This document shows, one piece after another, positions 24,350 through 38,000 of a DNA stretch of 64,000 nt (position 1 is the stretch's first letter; the number at the start of each line of letters is the position of its first letter). The stretch comes from Oxytricha trifallax (lineage: Eukaryota > Ciliophora > Spirotrichea > Sporadotrichida > Oxytrichidae): contig ARYC01000261.1 in NCBI GenBank assembly GCA_000711775.1, positions 88,460 to 152,459 of the forward strand, written 5' to 3'. Below the pieces are notes generated by a model, which worked only from the letters and a program-made list of their open reading frames with translations, was not told where the DNA came from and searched no databases. The position numbers and the translations under genes are program-made.

Positions 24350-27300
24350 AATTCTTGAGAAAGATGGATGTGTTTGGACATCCAATAACCTTTACTTATA
24401 AGCACAATGACTCTTTTAAATCATCAATTGGAGGAGTATTTACTCTGCTCTTTAGAATGTAAACCTTATATCTTTTAAAATACCAATTCTAATATCTGAC
24501 AGTGTATTATTGAGAATCTAATTTCAATGATCTTAATTAAGGAAGCGATTTTTATATAAAAACATAAGGAATTATATTTATACTGTAAAAGTAGAGTGAA
24601 GAAAAAATATACCCACAACTTTCATTGATATCATCTAAAAAATCCTTAAAAGATTATATTTACTTCTTTAAATAATCTTTAATAATTATAATGCTTTTTC
24701 AATATTTATTTAACTTAATGTTAACATTTTGAGAAAATTTGTGCCTAAAATATATAAAGATCTGTTAGCTAAAATTAATGAATGATTTGCTTTTTTTGCT
24801 TATAAACATATGTAATAAGTTTTTATTTAGTTTAATAAAATAATTTTTGTTCATAACTGTTAGTCAGTTAGTAGAAAATAGGAAAAGCAATTCAGAGAGT
24901 TTGAAAATTGAATGCAAAGAAATATTTTTTGTTAAAACTAAAAAAATGTTTTTTATTGTTTTCTTATAACAGAGAAATTCTCAAAGACACCTTAATTTTC
25001 TTTAAACATATTGATGTATATTCATTTTAGATTTCGATAAGCAATTATATATTTTTACCAGATTAAATTCATTAAAAAATAAAAAACTTATAAAATTAAA
25101 TTTATTTTTAGTTTTAAATAGGCATACTGGTATACTTCCTTATAGAGATATAATAAATTAATGGGGGGGGGAAGTTTCCTGCACTCGAGGAAGTTTCCTG
25201 CACGCTTTATTTTATTTATGTAAATTTAATAAATTTGACATAAATTAACAAATTTAATATTTTTATGAACCATTTAATATTAAGACCACATTGCTCATCA
25301 TTGAAGTAGTTCAAGAAAATATAGTTTAACATTATATAGGTATGGTAAGAAAAAGGTAAATTCAATCATAATTACAATAACAATCGGATACAATCATTAT
25401 AATATTTTAAGAGACAGAACTTGCAAATATCATATAAAAAATGTCAGAGTTTTTGGAATCTGAAGAGAGATATTGAATATTGATTAATAAATTAAAGTAT
25501 GATAATAAAAATAAAAATAGTCCTGAAGTTTGTTGATGGTTGTTATAAAGATTAATTTGATGAAAAAAATAAAAATCAAAAAATTAAAAAAAGAGTGCAG
25601 GAAACTTCCCTAAAAAATTTTTTTATATAATAACCAGTGCAGGAAACTTCCCCCCCCCAAATTAATTATTTATAATCAGATTTCCAGCGTATTTCAAAAG
25701 AAAAGCACAATATAAAACTCCACATATATAAGAAATCTCTCAGTTGATAAAACATAAACTAACTTAGATCCTTCGAATTTTGATATTGCGGTTAGCATGT
25801 TCATGTACAATAAAAAATGCTTAATTTAATATTGTAGGAACACATTCGATTTGGGAAAATGAATTAAAATCTAAATTAATTAATAATTAATTACCTTCAG
25901 TTATGTTTTTGGAAAATGTCTCCAAGCCCTAACAATATTATACTCTATGGATAGCGCATTAAAATTAAGACGGTGGTTGTTATTGCTATAATGATTTTAT
26001 CTCTTCTCCCAAGCGAGAAAAACCCCTTTTACTATTTTTGGGAGTTAGCTCAAAATCAAAATATCTCGCTTCCTGGGATGATTCAGGAATATTGCCAATA
26101 GTAAAGTCCAGTTAAAATTGCGGGATCTACCGTAGAATCGACTCAGATTTTAATTTTGAGTCACTTTGGATTTCATAACTGCCATGATTTTAATATTTAA
26201 TTAATTTAATTTTAAATCATTTTCCCAAATTGAATGTATTCCTACAATAATAATCATATATTTAGGAAAGTAATAATTTAATAAATCTTTTATAATTAAA
26301 TTGGAAGAATGACTCTGCCTTTCTTGAATAGAGAATTTAAAAATATAACTGATAATATATTGTAAAGTAAATGATTTTTCAATATAATAATTTAAATTTA
26401 TAAGATTCACCCTTTATAATATTTATTATATAATTTTGATTTGAATAAACGATTCTCTAGAATTTATGATAGAAATAATCATAAATAATAATATTATATA
26501 ATATATTTTTATTTGCATTATTTTTATAGCATTCCAACTAAAAATTTGTTTATAATAATTAAGATACATTAAAAAAATAGACTATAAAAGGAAAGAAAGT
26601 ATATGTTATAAAAGTTCTGAAAAATTAAAAATTATGATATGGTAAACTAACAAATAAAAGTGTAATTTTAAGCTATTTACATAAAATTATAAAATAATGA
26701 ATGAAACAGTTAAGAATAACTTAAGTAAATATTTCAAAATATAGATCAGGGCAACTACTAATGAATGGATCAATGCAACCGCTTACGATGAAAGATTCGT
26801 TGATTTTAATCTTTCTATATGCTCATAAAATTTAAAATAAAATATGCGATAGATCAAGATTTGCAGGGATAGAAAAGGAAGCTGAAAGCTTAGGTGTCTA
26901 TGATTCATTTTTATGCCCAGAAAATTTCAACTTTACTCTACAAGGAAGCTTTGCTGCAAATAAGAACTCATATATTTCAGTTTAAATATGGAAATGTGAG
27001 AAAACAATTTCAAATGAATATAAAACTTAAATTTTCGAAAAAGTAATTCATTAAATTATAATTTAGGAGGAGTATGTAGGGCTTAAAATAAATTTGGAAA
27101 GATTGAAATAATAATTTATTTGCTGAATAATTCTAGCAAATATACTTTAGAGATAAAATATATGTATAATTTTAACTTTAAGCATGCATTCATATTTATT
27201 TTGAGGAACTTTTATAAAAACCGAACAAATAGTTATTTAGCTTTAGAGTTTTAATGTGCCAGCAATTATAAGTTCTTATAAATTAAATAAGATTATTCTT

Positions 27301-30300
27301 AATTAAATTACACTATCAATTTATAATTATTTTATTTACTTAATGATGATATAAACAGAGCTATAGATGATATTGTAGTTATTTAAATAAAATAAAGATT
27401 TTAGTAAAATTAGATCATATAATTATCATAGAACCATATTTATTTTTCTAGTAAATTCCATTATATGAATTATTTTCAAGATATATTTAGAGTTAAAATT
27501 TTTTAATGAATGTACTTATTTGTAAATTTGAGATTTTTGATGTTCTTAATTAATCAAATATTACTTTAATTCATTTTTATTTAAATTATTAATCCAAACA
27601 TGGGCGGGGAAGTTTCCTAACAAGAGGGAAGTTCCATGTCAAGTAAATTTTTTATATATAATTTTTATTAGTTAAATATAAAATATTTTAATTAATAATT
27701 TTTGACTCATTAAATGGCTAAAGGATAATTTAAACATTATTTAAGAGTTAATTAGATAAATTGCAATTATTTTCTAAAATCATAACTAGAGATATAGAAT
27801 CATATTGTTATTATAATTCTTACTTAAAGTTACGAAAAACTAACGTAAAATGAAATGATATATTAATGAAAATATTGTTCAACAAAAAGTAAATCTTGTA
27901 ATAATTCATGATTGATAAGTTAAACTGTTGAATTACAAATATGTTAAAATCAAAGAAGGTGTTTATAGTTGTCAAAAATAATAATTCCATAACAAAAAAA
28001 TAAATTAGAAAAAATTAAAATTTTCTTGACAGGAAACTTCCCTAAAATTTTTTTATATCATAAAACTTGACAAGGAACTTCTCCCCCCTCCTAAACTTTA
28101 ATATTATTAATAATCAATTTAATGTGATTTGAATAAATCCTTTAAAAAAAAAATTTAATTATTTTTTTTAATGATAAATAAAAAGTATTTATTTTTATCT
28201 TAAGATATGCTTTATATTTCAAGATATAGCTTAATGAATCCCTGTTGAATATGAAAAGAGCTTTTATATAAAATATATAATTTAAATTATGATAAATTAG
28301 AAGACAGATAACTTAATACTCTTGCTAGAGATATTTAAAGTATTTTCGAATATAACAAATATCATAGTATATCATGCTTATTATAAATAATATTAAAACA
28401 AAAATAGATGCAGTTTTTGAATTTTTTTGTGAAACTATAATCTATAAATTTAATAAACTTAAATCAAAACCAAATATTGAATTTTATTTAGTTTTTTAGA
28501 TTTATTTCTTATATAATTAAACTTATTGAATTATTTTATTAAGAAATAAATAGTAAACATATTGATTTTAGATTAATGCTTTTACAAAACTAAAATTTTT
28601 GGAAAAAATAATTTAATAATAAAAGTACTTTTAAATAAAGAAAATCAAATCAAAAGATTTTTTTAAAAATTATGTTATTATTTATTTAAAAATGATATTA
28701 AAGAAAGTCAAACTTTTTAATAAACAAATTTGTTTTAATTCATATTATCATTTTTATTTAATTTATATAATTTAATTATTTAAAAATCTTTCACTTGAAT
28801 GAAATAATATTTATAAAGCAATTTATTAAAAATTTTTGAAATAATTGATTATTAAGTATATATATATAACAATAAGGAAAGTTCATTGAAAGTAATTTAC
28901 AATTATTATTCATAATTTTATAAATACTATATTAAATATTATTTGTATTTTAAATGTTTATATATTAATCACTTATTTTAAGTATACTGAACTATATCTT
29001 GCAACTTCAAGCTAGTATATAGATGTCAATGAAGCAGAAAACTCACCAATTAAAAAGATCTTAAAAATGTTTTATACTACTCCTCTACCCAAGATACATT
29101 AAAAATTAATTAAATTTACATCAGGGAATCTAGTATAAAATAAGCTAAAGTTATGCCATTCTTTCCGATTCAATGTTTTAATAATATTTTTACTTAGGCA
29201 GAAATGTAATTAAATAGGAAATGGGATTTATTAATCAATATTTAATAGGATTTATAGAGTAAACTATAAGTATCAGTAGAAAACTTCCTGATATAAATTT
29301 ATTTACTAAAAGAACAAGTTCTATATAAATATATTTTTCTTTACTGACTAGCAATAGATTTGTAATGTATTAATGTAAAGTATTTTTATATTCCAAAGTT
29401 AAATGCCAAAACTAATTATAATAATTCTGAAAGATTATTTTTATTATAAATTAATAACTAAATAAAGATTATACGAGAAATTTTATAATTAAGACCTCTG
29501 AATCTTGATTAGTTTTGTTTTTTATAATTTATGATGTAAAGATTTTTAGATAAGGGAGTTTTTCGAAAAAAATTCTTTTATAAAACACAAAATTTTGATA
29601 GAATATCATTTTGTTTATAAAAGAAAAGAGTTAATCATATCAAATAATATACTATTTTAATATTATTTATATTAATTGTCATTAAATCCTTAATATATTA
29701 ATTGCTATCTTTAATTTATTATAATAATATTTTAATTTGTTAATTTATTAATTTTTATCATAAACATATATTTATTTTAAAATGTTAGCAACATCAGTTG
29801 ATCAAAAGAACATATCATTTTTATAAATCACTAAAGATAATTTCTACTAAAGAACTAGTACACCATATCTACCAATTATGCTTTATACTTTATCTAATTT
29901 ATAATTAAAAAATTTAAAGGTAATATTTATCATTAAATATACAAAACTTACACCTAAATAGTTATATATTATTAAGTATTTTCTATTAAAATATAAATAT
30001 TATATTTATAACCTTTGTTTTGTGGTAATTTTACGATGAAATTTGATTAATTGTGAACCAAATAACTAATCATACCTACAAACTTAAAATTATATTTTCT
30101 GATTTCCAATATTTCTAATAAGTAAGGCATTTTATAATTTAAATTTAAAATAAAATAATTTACTCTGCTAATCATATTAAAAAATTTTGATTTATTGTAA
30201 AATTTAGCAATATTATCCTTAAATTGATTCTTTTTTAAATTAGTATATTTATTTCAAATTTAACCTTCAATAAATTAAATATATTTCAGAATAAAAAATT

Positions 30301-33300
30301 TAGTTTATATTTATAGTATATTAACCCTAATTTTTAATATTATATACTATCGTTCCAGATGAATACGTTATATTAATTTAAGTATAGTCAAATAATCTTT
30401 CACAAAAATTTAAACTTTGAGTTTTTAACTATATCAAATCGATAATAAAATTTATTTATTAAAACCCCATAGATCAATTAAGAAGTGAGGATTGGAGTTA
30501 AGACAATTAGATTAAAAGTTAATGATAATTGGCTAATATCAATTATATTTAGGCTAAAATTAAATTTACACACCCTGATTGAATTATTTTATAAGGACAA
30601 TTAATCGAGCCAATAGTTTCAATAATTAGCCCAAACATTAAAATTGTACGCCACCAATAATTAATTCTTAATCTTATTGTTCTTAACTCCAATCCTCGCT
30701 TCTTAATTGATCTATGGGGTTTTATAAATTTCATTAAAAAGATTTTGCATTATTTTTAATTTATTATTTTACAAATTTGAAATTAAATCTAAAATTTATA
30801 TTTAAAGAAATATTTTAATTTAATAGGGAATTCTATTTAACACATAAAATTCAAAATATATAATGGGTAAATATCTAATTTTATTATTTTTAAAAAAAAT
30901 TATAAAAATATATAAAAACCATGACGTTTTTAAAAGTTATAATCATTTATTATAAGAGTTATAATTTGTTAAATATTAAGTTAAGAGTTCATGAACAATA
31001 TATAGTTAATATAATAATTTGTAAAATAATTATCTTTATTTATCAACCGTCGGCAAGTTTTGAAAAGTGCCGACGGTTGCTGCGTTTTTTAATAATATTC
31101 AGTTTAATTAATATAATTATACAAAAATTATAATTGCTTTTTAATCAGAATAATATAGATTAAGGATTACATAATCTTAATAAATTTCTATAGTCCTTTA
31201 GGATTTATAACAATCTTAAAAGATAGTGTATATTAATAGTAATTCTATTTTAAAGAATAATGTTCCAGGCAATTATTATTAAAAATTAAATTTATATCAT
31301 TTTAACAATTCTTTAAAGATTAATATACTTCCATAAGGATTCGTAAAAACTATTAGGAATTTTGAATCCTGAACTTAGTTAACTATAATTGTGTTTTGAT
31401 AGTAGTTTAATTATTAAATCAAAATATTTTTTGCAAAATATTAATTTTAGCAGCAACCGTCGGCAGTTTTATAAAAGTGCCGACGGTTGAGAAAACAATC
31501 AAATAAAGTTAATTAAATAAACAATATGCTTAAGAGAATGAAGAGTATATTATTAGAGTTTTAACTTATATCAGATTTAATTCAAAATTATAAGAATTTT
31601 TACAATCGTCTTGGGGTTTTGGGAATAATAATAAAAGTAAAATAAGATAGACCTTTAAAATTCTAATTTACAATGATTATTTTTATAAAAGCATCCTCTT
31701 AATTTAATTAATATTTATTTAAGATGAGAATGTATATACAACAACCAGAGAAGCTAAATTTAATTACTTTGATACAATATCATATTAAGAATCAATATAA
31801 TATTTATATAAAATTAAATGAAGCTTATACTATAGGGGATGCCCTTTCATCTACAGGAGGTTTCATGGGTTTAATCTTCACATTTGTTTCATTCTTTATT
31901 TCAAGAATCCAAGAAAACCTATAATTAAGATTATTATTAATATTACACTTTATAGTTATATACATTCGATCACTCATTAAGAGTCTCTATGTAATTGATA
32001 AATTATTATATCATATATTTTAATAAGATAAAAGGTAGCTATCAGGAATGTAGATTAAAAAATAAAAGAAAACGGTTGTGAAAGGATGGAGTGATTTACT
32101 ATTTTAAATTTAAATATATTTAATATATGTGAACAAGAAACATACAGAGACCAAACAATTGCAAAAATTAATGATTCTTAGATTTGGAATTCAAAACTTG
32201 GTAAAATTGATTTCATTTATAAGAAACGGTAAATAGAAATAATTTAAGAAGTTATTTATTTTAAAACTTGACAAAAATATGTCTAGCGGTAAATTAAAAG
32301 AAACTAATGTCGAAGTGAGCAGGGTCTAAACAGGGGTTAACAGCGAAAGTATATAATTTTTTTATATTTAAAATTCTTTAGAGAGTGAGGTTTCCTGCTT
32401 TTGAAAGTGTATATGTATCTAAAAGGAAAATTCATGCCTCACGAAGCTATTTTCCTGTCCCTTGCACAAAATATATAATTTTTATAATTTCTTTAAATCT
32501 TTAACATCAGTTATGATAAAGTAATTCATCATTTTTTATGAAAAAAGTAAAAAATTTTTAATCAAGTAAGAAATTTAATGATTTAAAATATTTATTGAAA
32601 CATAATTTATAATAAATAATGAGACAATGGATAAATATAAACCTTGAGATTAAATTATAAATGTTTTTATAAAGGGTTAAGTTATTATATAAATTTAAAT
32701 GTTTGGGAAGGAAACTTCCTTTCCCCAATTATTTTATTAATACATGTAAGAAATTAATTTAAAAGCACAAGGCTATAAAGGTTTAATTATATTTTATTTA
32801 TAAATATATATATATATTAAGCTAGAAGGAAAGAATAAAATCTTCTAAGATATTTATGAGTAGATAAAAAACAGGCAGATATTTAAGTTTTAACTATTTA
32901 TACTATATTGTGTAATTAAGTTTTCTTTCAGAGAACAAATCATGATTTCAAAATTGTTTAAATGCTGCAGAATTAAGAACAGAGAGGAACTCATTAGAAA
33001 ATAGTAAATGTTCTAGAAAGCCAAATAAAGGGTTGAGGACTATTTCGAAATTGGAACTATATTCAAATAAATTAACATGACGGATTTCCTTTCAAAATTG
33101 TATTTCAAAAAATACTAGAGAATGCTCATTCCTTATTAAGTTTCTAGCTTGATAAATTTATATATTTAATTTTATAATATAAATATAGAGGAAACTTTAC
33201 AAGCTAAAGCCAATCATAATATAGATTTGAAATAAGTAATCAAGTTGAATTCTACTACTGATCCCTTAAATCAAACTGTTAAGAGTAAATAATCCCAGGT

Positions 33301-34282
33301 TTCCAAAAATGTAGTAGAATAATTCAAGAATTGGGAAAAACTATCAAAGATTTATAATTTATTTAATTAATTTATAGCGAAAGTATTACCAATTTTTGAT
33401 TATTGAAAAATATAGATTATCTTTAATATGGTTTAAACTTTTAAATTAAGGAAATTAAGAAAATTGCATATAAAATTAGTTTTTAATTATTGATTTAAAA
33501 ATAGAATTTAAAAAATAAGGATTTTATTATTTTTTGACAATATAAAGATCTAGAGAAAATAAATCAAGCAGTATTTGTATTAGGTCATAAACAAATCAGA
33601 TGAGTCTCAAACTGATTTTTATTAATTTATGATTAATTTTGTAAATCATTGATTTGAGATTGCTTAAGAATTTAAATTAGAGATCCTAAATAAAGAATAA
33701 TGGTCATTCTTAAACATTCTAAAATAACCAAGTTGCGTCGAATATGAACTTAATAATGCTTAAAAACCTTGGAAAATTCTAGTTTAATGAAAGAAACTTT
33801 GCAAATTCAAAAAGCAATGACATGAAATTTTAAAAAGTTTAAGATTCCACAAATTTCGATATATCTTAAATAACAGACTTAAATGAACTTACGAAATTTC
33901 CAAATTAACAAGCTTTTTAATTAATATTTCATTTTCAATTTTAATAGTGTTTATCTTTTAATTCTCGTTCTAATGTTATTTCAAGCATAATAAATTTTAG
34001 TAATTATTTTTTATAAGGTGTCATAAATTAATAATAAATAAAACATTAAAAAATATGAGTGAATTATTTTAATTGTAATAATTAATATTAATAGCTGACT
34101 ATTAGACTAAGAGGTAAGATTTTAAGAATGATAGAATTCCTCACAGTGATAAAGATCTCGAGTAAGAAATAATTATTGAGTAGGAATTAGAAAATGTTAG
34201 TTTTAATTACAATCAAAGCACTAATTAGAGATTTAAGACCCATAGTGAAATGATTTTATATAAAGGAGGTGATATACTTTGA
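24350..34282 (+). CDS. P3: two-membrane-segment family member spread over about 10 kb of germline DNA
   Basis: Segments follow the order of the better preserved paralogue P5: KMDVFGHPITFTYKHNDSFK + SSIGGVFTLLFRM (24361-24460); DRSRFAGIEKEAESLGVYDS + FLCPENFNFTLQGSFAANKN (26851-26975); YIDVNEAENSPIKKILKMFY (about 29018-29077); DALSSTGGFMGLIFTFVSFF (31841-31900); KLFKCCRIKNREELIRKQQM then YFEIGTIFKQINMTDFLSK (32953-33100); NHNIDLKQVIKLNSTTDPLN (33204-33265); and a hydrophilic end (about 34087-34282) with stop TGA at 34280. One membrane helix follows GG near the N-terminus and a second is at TGGF. The intervals hold one T1, one T4, one T6 and three T2 elements. The N-terminal start and several small joins are unresolved; function unknown. 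Confidence 0.6.
25155..25662. mobile_element. T2 foldback element (copy 2), inside a P3 interval
   Basis: Left end is a G run plus GAAGTTTCCTGCACTCGAGG, a second AAGTTTCCTGCACGC follows, and the right side has GTGCAGGAAACTTCCC twice, ending in a C run at about 25658. Flanks AAATTAAT and ATTAATTATT continue the inverted symmetry. Confidence 0.8.
25832..26247. mobile_element. T1 element (copy 2), inside a P3 interval
   Basis: Ends TTGTAGGAACACATTCG and the complementary GAATGTATTCCTACAA, with TA at 25830-25831 and 26248-26249. Shared inner motifs include AATAGTAAAGTCCAG. Confidence 0.85.
27598..28095. mobile_element. T2 foldback element (copy 3)
   Basis: Left GGGGAAGTTTCCTAACAAGAG, then GGGAAGTTCCATGTCAAG. 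Right CTTGACAGGAAACTTCCC, then CTTGACAAGGAACTTCTCCC. Here the inner repeat word is GTCAAG, where copy 2 has GTGCAGG. Confidence 0.75.
28100..28990. other. AT-rich interval of P3
   Basis: Nothing recognised. Confidence 0.35.
29110..30455. other. AT-rich interval of P3
   Basis: No family block clearly placed here; the segments between YIDVNEAE and TGGF expected from P5 were not found. Confidence 0.3.
30459..30725. mobile_element. T4 short inverted-repeat element (copy 2)
   Basis: Ends AAAACCCCATAGATCAATTAA and TTAATTGATCTATGGGGTTTTA are almost perfectly complementary, followed inward by GAAGYGAGGATTGGAGTTAA. It is inverted relative to the copy at 20642. The minus-strand 61-aa frame lies wholly inside and is not a gene. 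Confidence 0.85.
31044..31489. mobile_element. T6 element bounded by two hairpins
   Basis: Two hairpins with the stem CAACCGTCGGCA (31044-31079 and 31454-31489) are inverted copies of each other, including the adjacent GCTGC. The intervening 375 bp is AT-rich. The architecture is like T5 but the stem sequence is different. Confidence 0.7.
32365..32735. mobile_element. T2 foldback element (copy 4), diverged
   Basis: Left arm GAGGTTTCCTGCTTTTG, with TTTTCCTGTCCCTTGCA at about 32450. The right end GGGAAGGAAACTTCCTTTCCC is at about 32705-32725. Confidence 0.6.
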
Positions 34283-35090
34283 TTAATTATATTAAATTGT
34301 ATTATATACACATTAATTTCTATGATTATACAACATTTACATTATAAAACATTTCTATAATGACTTTATTTATGGAATATACAATTTATTTTAATTGTTT
34401 TAGTATATAATCCTTCTGAAAATTAGTATAAAATTTTATTTGAGATATAAATAAATTTGAAATCAAAACAAAATAAATAAGATTTTATTATATATTATTT
34501 AAATCTCTTGTTATATTTTTAGAAATTGAATAACCCATTCAGATTCTCGTTCTCTCTTTTACCTTATCAGCATCTAATTTTAAGTAATATAAATTATTTT
34601 TACTATTAAATTCTTAAATCATCACTATTAGGTTAACTATTAATAAAATTGTGATTAATCGTTTATTTTAAAGAAGAAATAATAAAACAATATAATTTTA
34701 TATAATATTTTTATAGCTATCTTATAAGTTATTTTAATGTAAGAAAAATGAATGTATACAGAATAACAATTTTACAATTATTATTAGAAACCAAATTAAG
34801 GCTTATTAATATTAAATTTATTATCATTAAAAAATATATATATTATATATAGTCTCATAATATCATTAATTAAATATAATATTATTGAATGTCATTAAAA
34901 GAATTAACAAGTGACTTTTAACATATAATAAAATAATTGAGAGTTAAAATAATTGTTTATGATAAAATTTAAAAAATAATCTTTATTTATGTAAGGCTTA
35001 AATTTTTCAATTGGTTATTAAGTATTATTTTAAGCTTCAATTTAAAATATAATGAAATTAAGAGATTATAATATAATATAATAAAAGACT
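34283..35090. other. Spacer between P3 and P4
   Basis: AT-rich; no feature seen. Confidence 0.35.
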
Positions 35091-35095
35091 TTAAA

Positions 35096-38000
35096 ATGAA
35101 AAATTGTCGAAATATTGATTATACAAAGAAAATAAAGAGAACAATAAAATCTCAGGACTTATATGGTCATAGAATCAATTTAAGTAATTATTAAAATAAT
35201 ATAATTGATAATAAATTATGATTTCCATAGAATCAATTTAACTTATAAAAATCATAAATCATACTAATCATTATTTGGAGGAAGTGTTTCAATTATGTTT
35301 AAAATTGGAATTCTAATTTTTCTAATAAACTTGATTATAAATAAAATAATAATACAAATTATTAATAATTACTAATAGGAAAAATGTAATAAAGATATTT
35401 TGACTATATTATAATAATTTTTTATAATTTTTTTCTTCTAATGTAATAAACTTTTTTAATCAGAATTTTTCTTATATTTCAAGTTAGACATATTTTTTTT
35501 ACTTATTAGACTTCACTTCATTTTAACTATATAATAGTTAATAATACTTTATTGGAACTTCTTTTAAGGGATATATTTCAAAAAAGAAAAAAAGAAAAAA
35601 TTATTAATTTTTTTATATTCTTCTAAGTTTAATTGAATTGTACCACGTTACTCAAAGAAAAAGTAAAATAACAAATTACAAAGAATTAAGAAAATTTTCT
35701 CAAGACAATTCAATAATTAGTTTGGATACTTCAAAGTTTGATTTAGCATTCAAGTTTACAATTAATAAAGTATATATTAAAGTGTGATAAATGATTTATA
35801 AATAAATATAACTATTATCAACAATGAACGGCAATTCGTATATAAAAATCTATAATAATAAATTAAAATTTTAATATAACTTAATTCAGATATTATGAAT
35901 AATTTAACAAGCCTTATTATTCCAGTAGTAGAATAAGGAGATTTTTCTTGGGGAGCTGATACTAATACTTATTAAAATAATATAAATATAAATATCTGAG
36001 TAAATATTATTTTCTAACGTATAATATTATATTAATTACTTATAGTGAAAAATTAACTTATTTCAACTTGTCAAAGTTTGATAAACCCCTTTTAATTAAA
36101 TAAATTTATAATCAAATTAACAAAAAGGTAAATATGCTCTTATAAATAACTTGTAAATTTATTTATCCTTGAATGATTTGAAAATTAAAAGCTTTATAAT
36201 ATATTATCGATCATTATGAAAGCATGTTGTTAATGTCACTTTTATAAGAATTGATAATCTTATTTTAGATTTTTAGAAGATTAGAATTTAGTAGTATATC
36301 TGTAATGTGAAAAAGTACTTATCCGTATAGCAAATTACTTATTTTCTTTTTTTTAATCCTAAGATTTGAAATTAAAAGATGGTTTAACTTTTATATATCA
36401 GTTTTATTCTTTTATGATTAAACTTTTGTATAAATGTAAAAATTAAAGTGTGAAAAAGGACGATTTAATAATGAAGATTCATAATCAGATTATTTAAAAA
36501 TAACCTAAAATTATTTATGCCCTTAGAACTTTTAGCCACAATTATAAGGTAATTTGGCTTATAAAGAGGGGAAATATTTCTCATTAAACTTCATTAAGTG
36601 CAGTTAATAAGCACTTGACAAGTTTAACTTATATTATAAATATTATTTTTGATTAGAATAAAATCGTAAATAATTAGATAAAAACAATGAATATTATATA
36701 TTTACAAGTTTAGAATAAGTAATTCTTGTGCTACTCAAACTGAAATAAAGTTAAATTATTAATAATTTTTGCTTCTTCTTTTTTTAATCTATCATAATTA
36801 TTTTAAATAGATAGCGTAATCGACTCAGTTTAACTTCATTTAGCATAAATAAATCAATATTTTGATATTTATGAACTAGAAAACAGCCCTATTAAGACTA
36901 ACATTTTATATATAAACATCCAAATAATTTTAATTATTATATAAAGTTCCAATTTCTATATTTAAGACTATCATATCAAATTAGTTATATGGATTCAACT
37001 CTAATAGTGGTTAAGTATAGATGAATGAGATTAGTGAAAATTATGCTATATTGGCTGATTATCAAGTTTCAAATTCAATTGGACGTCAAAATAAAACCTA
37101 TTATGAATATATAGTATAATTAAACTTAAATTAATTTATATAATTGGATAAGAAAATTAGAAACATATATAAACTAGATATAATATATTTTAATGAATCT
37201 GCTATTAAAAACAGTTTTTAAATATCTTTAACAGATTCGTAAACGCCTTTCTTTTCCATATACTTCACTCTTGTTTAATTAAGTTATAGCATATACATTA
37301 TGTATTTTTTGCTTTTTATTATTAATGTAACTTAGAGTTTCATTTTATTGAACTTATAAAACTCTTGATAGTAAAAAAGATACGATAACTAGGGAAGTAA
37401 AGACAATCTCAGAGGCACTTGCTAATACAGGAGGATTCATAGTTATGATATATTTAATGATATAATTGGCAGTTTCTGGCATTTAAGAAAACTTATTTTA
37501 TCAAAGCATCGTCAAGAAAATGTTCCTTACTCATAAGTAAAATATTTGTAAATAAATAATAATATAACTATATAAGAGTTTTATGGAGGATGAGGAGAAA
37601 TCTAAGATAAAGAAAGGGTCAGAGAAAACTAATGATTTTTCTAACATTAGCAAAGGAAATTCACAATAACATAATAATTATAATTTTATTATATTTATAT
37701 ATAAACTTTTAAACTAAGAGAGTAATTTTAATATATTTAATTAAATTCAAGTCAACTGTAATTATCAACTCCAAAATAAACTGCTAAATTTAATAAAAAC
37801 CCCAAGAGAGCAGGCAATCATAAATATCTTAGATTCATTAATTAGATAAATCTTTTTATTTTTATCTTTATAGATAAAAAGTCTTGTACCTCTAAGGTTT
37901 AAAATTATTAGGATATTTGGTTTACTTAACAGTTAATATGTAATCTGAATAAAAAAATAATTGCCCCAAAATTAATGATAAAATTAAATACCTATGCTGC

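Noticed and set aside
30549-30734. 61-aa minus-strand ORF
   Set aside because: Entirely inside the T4 inverted-repeat element.
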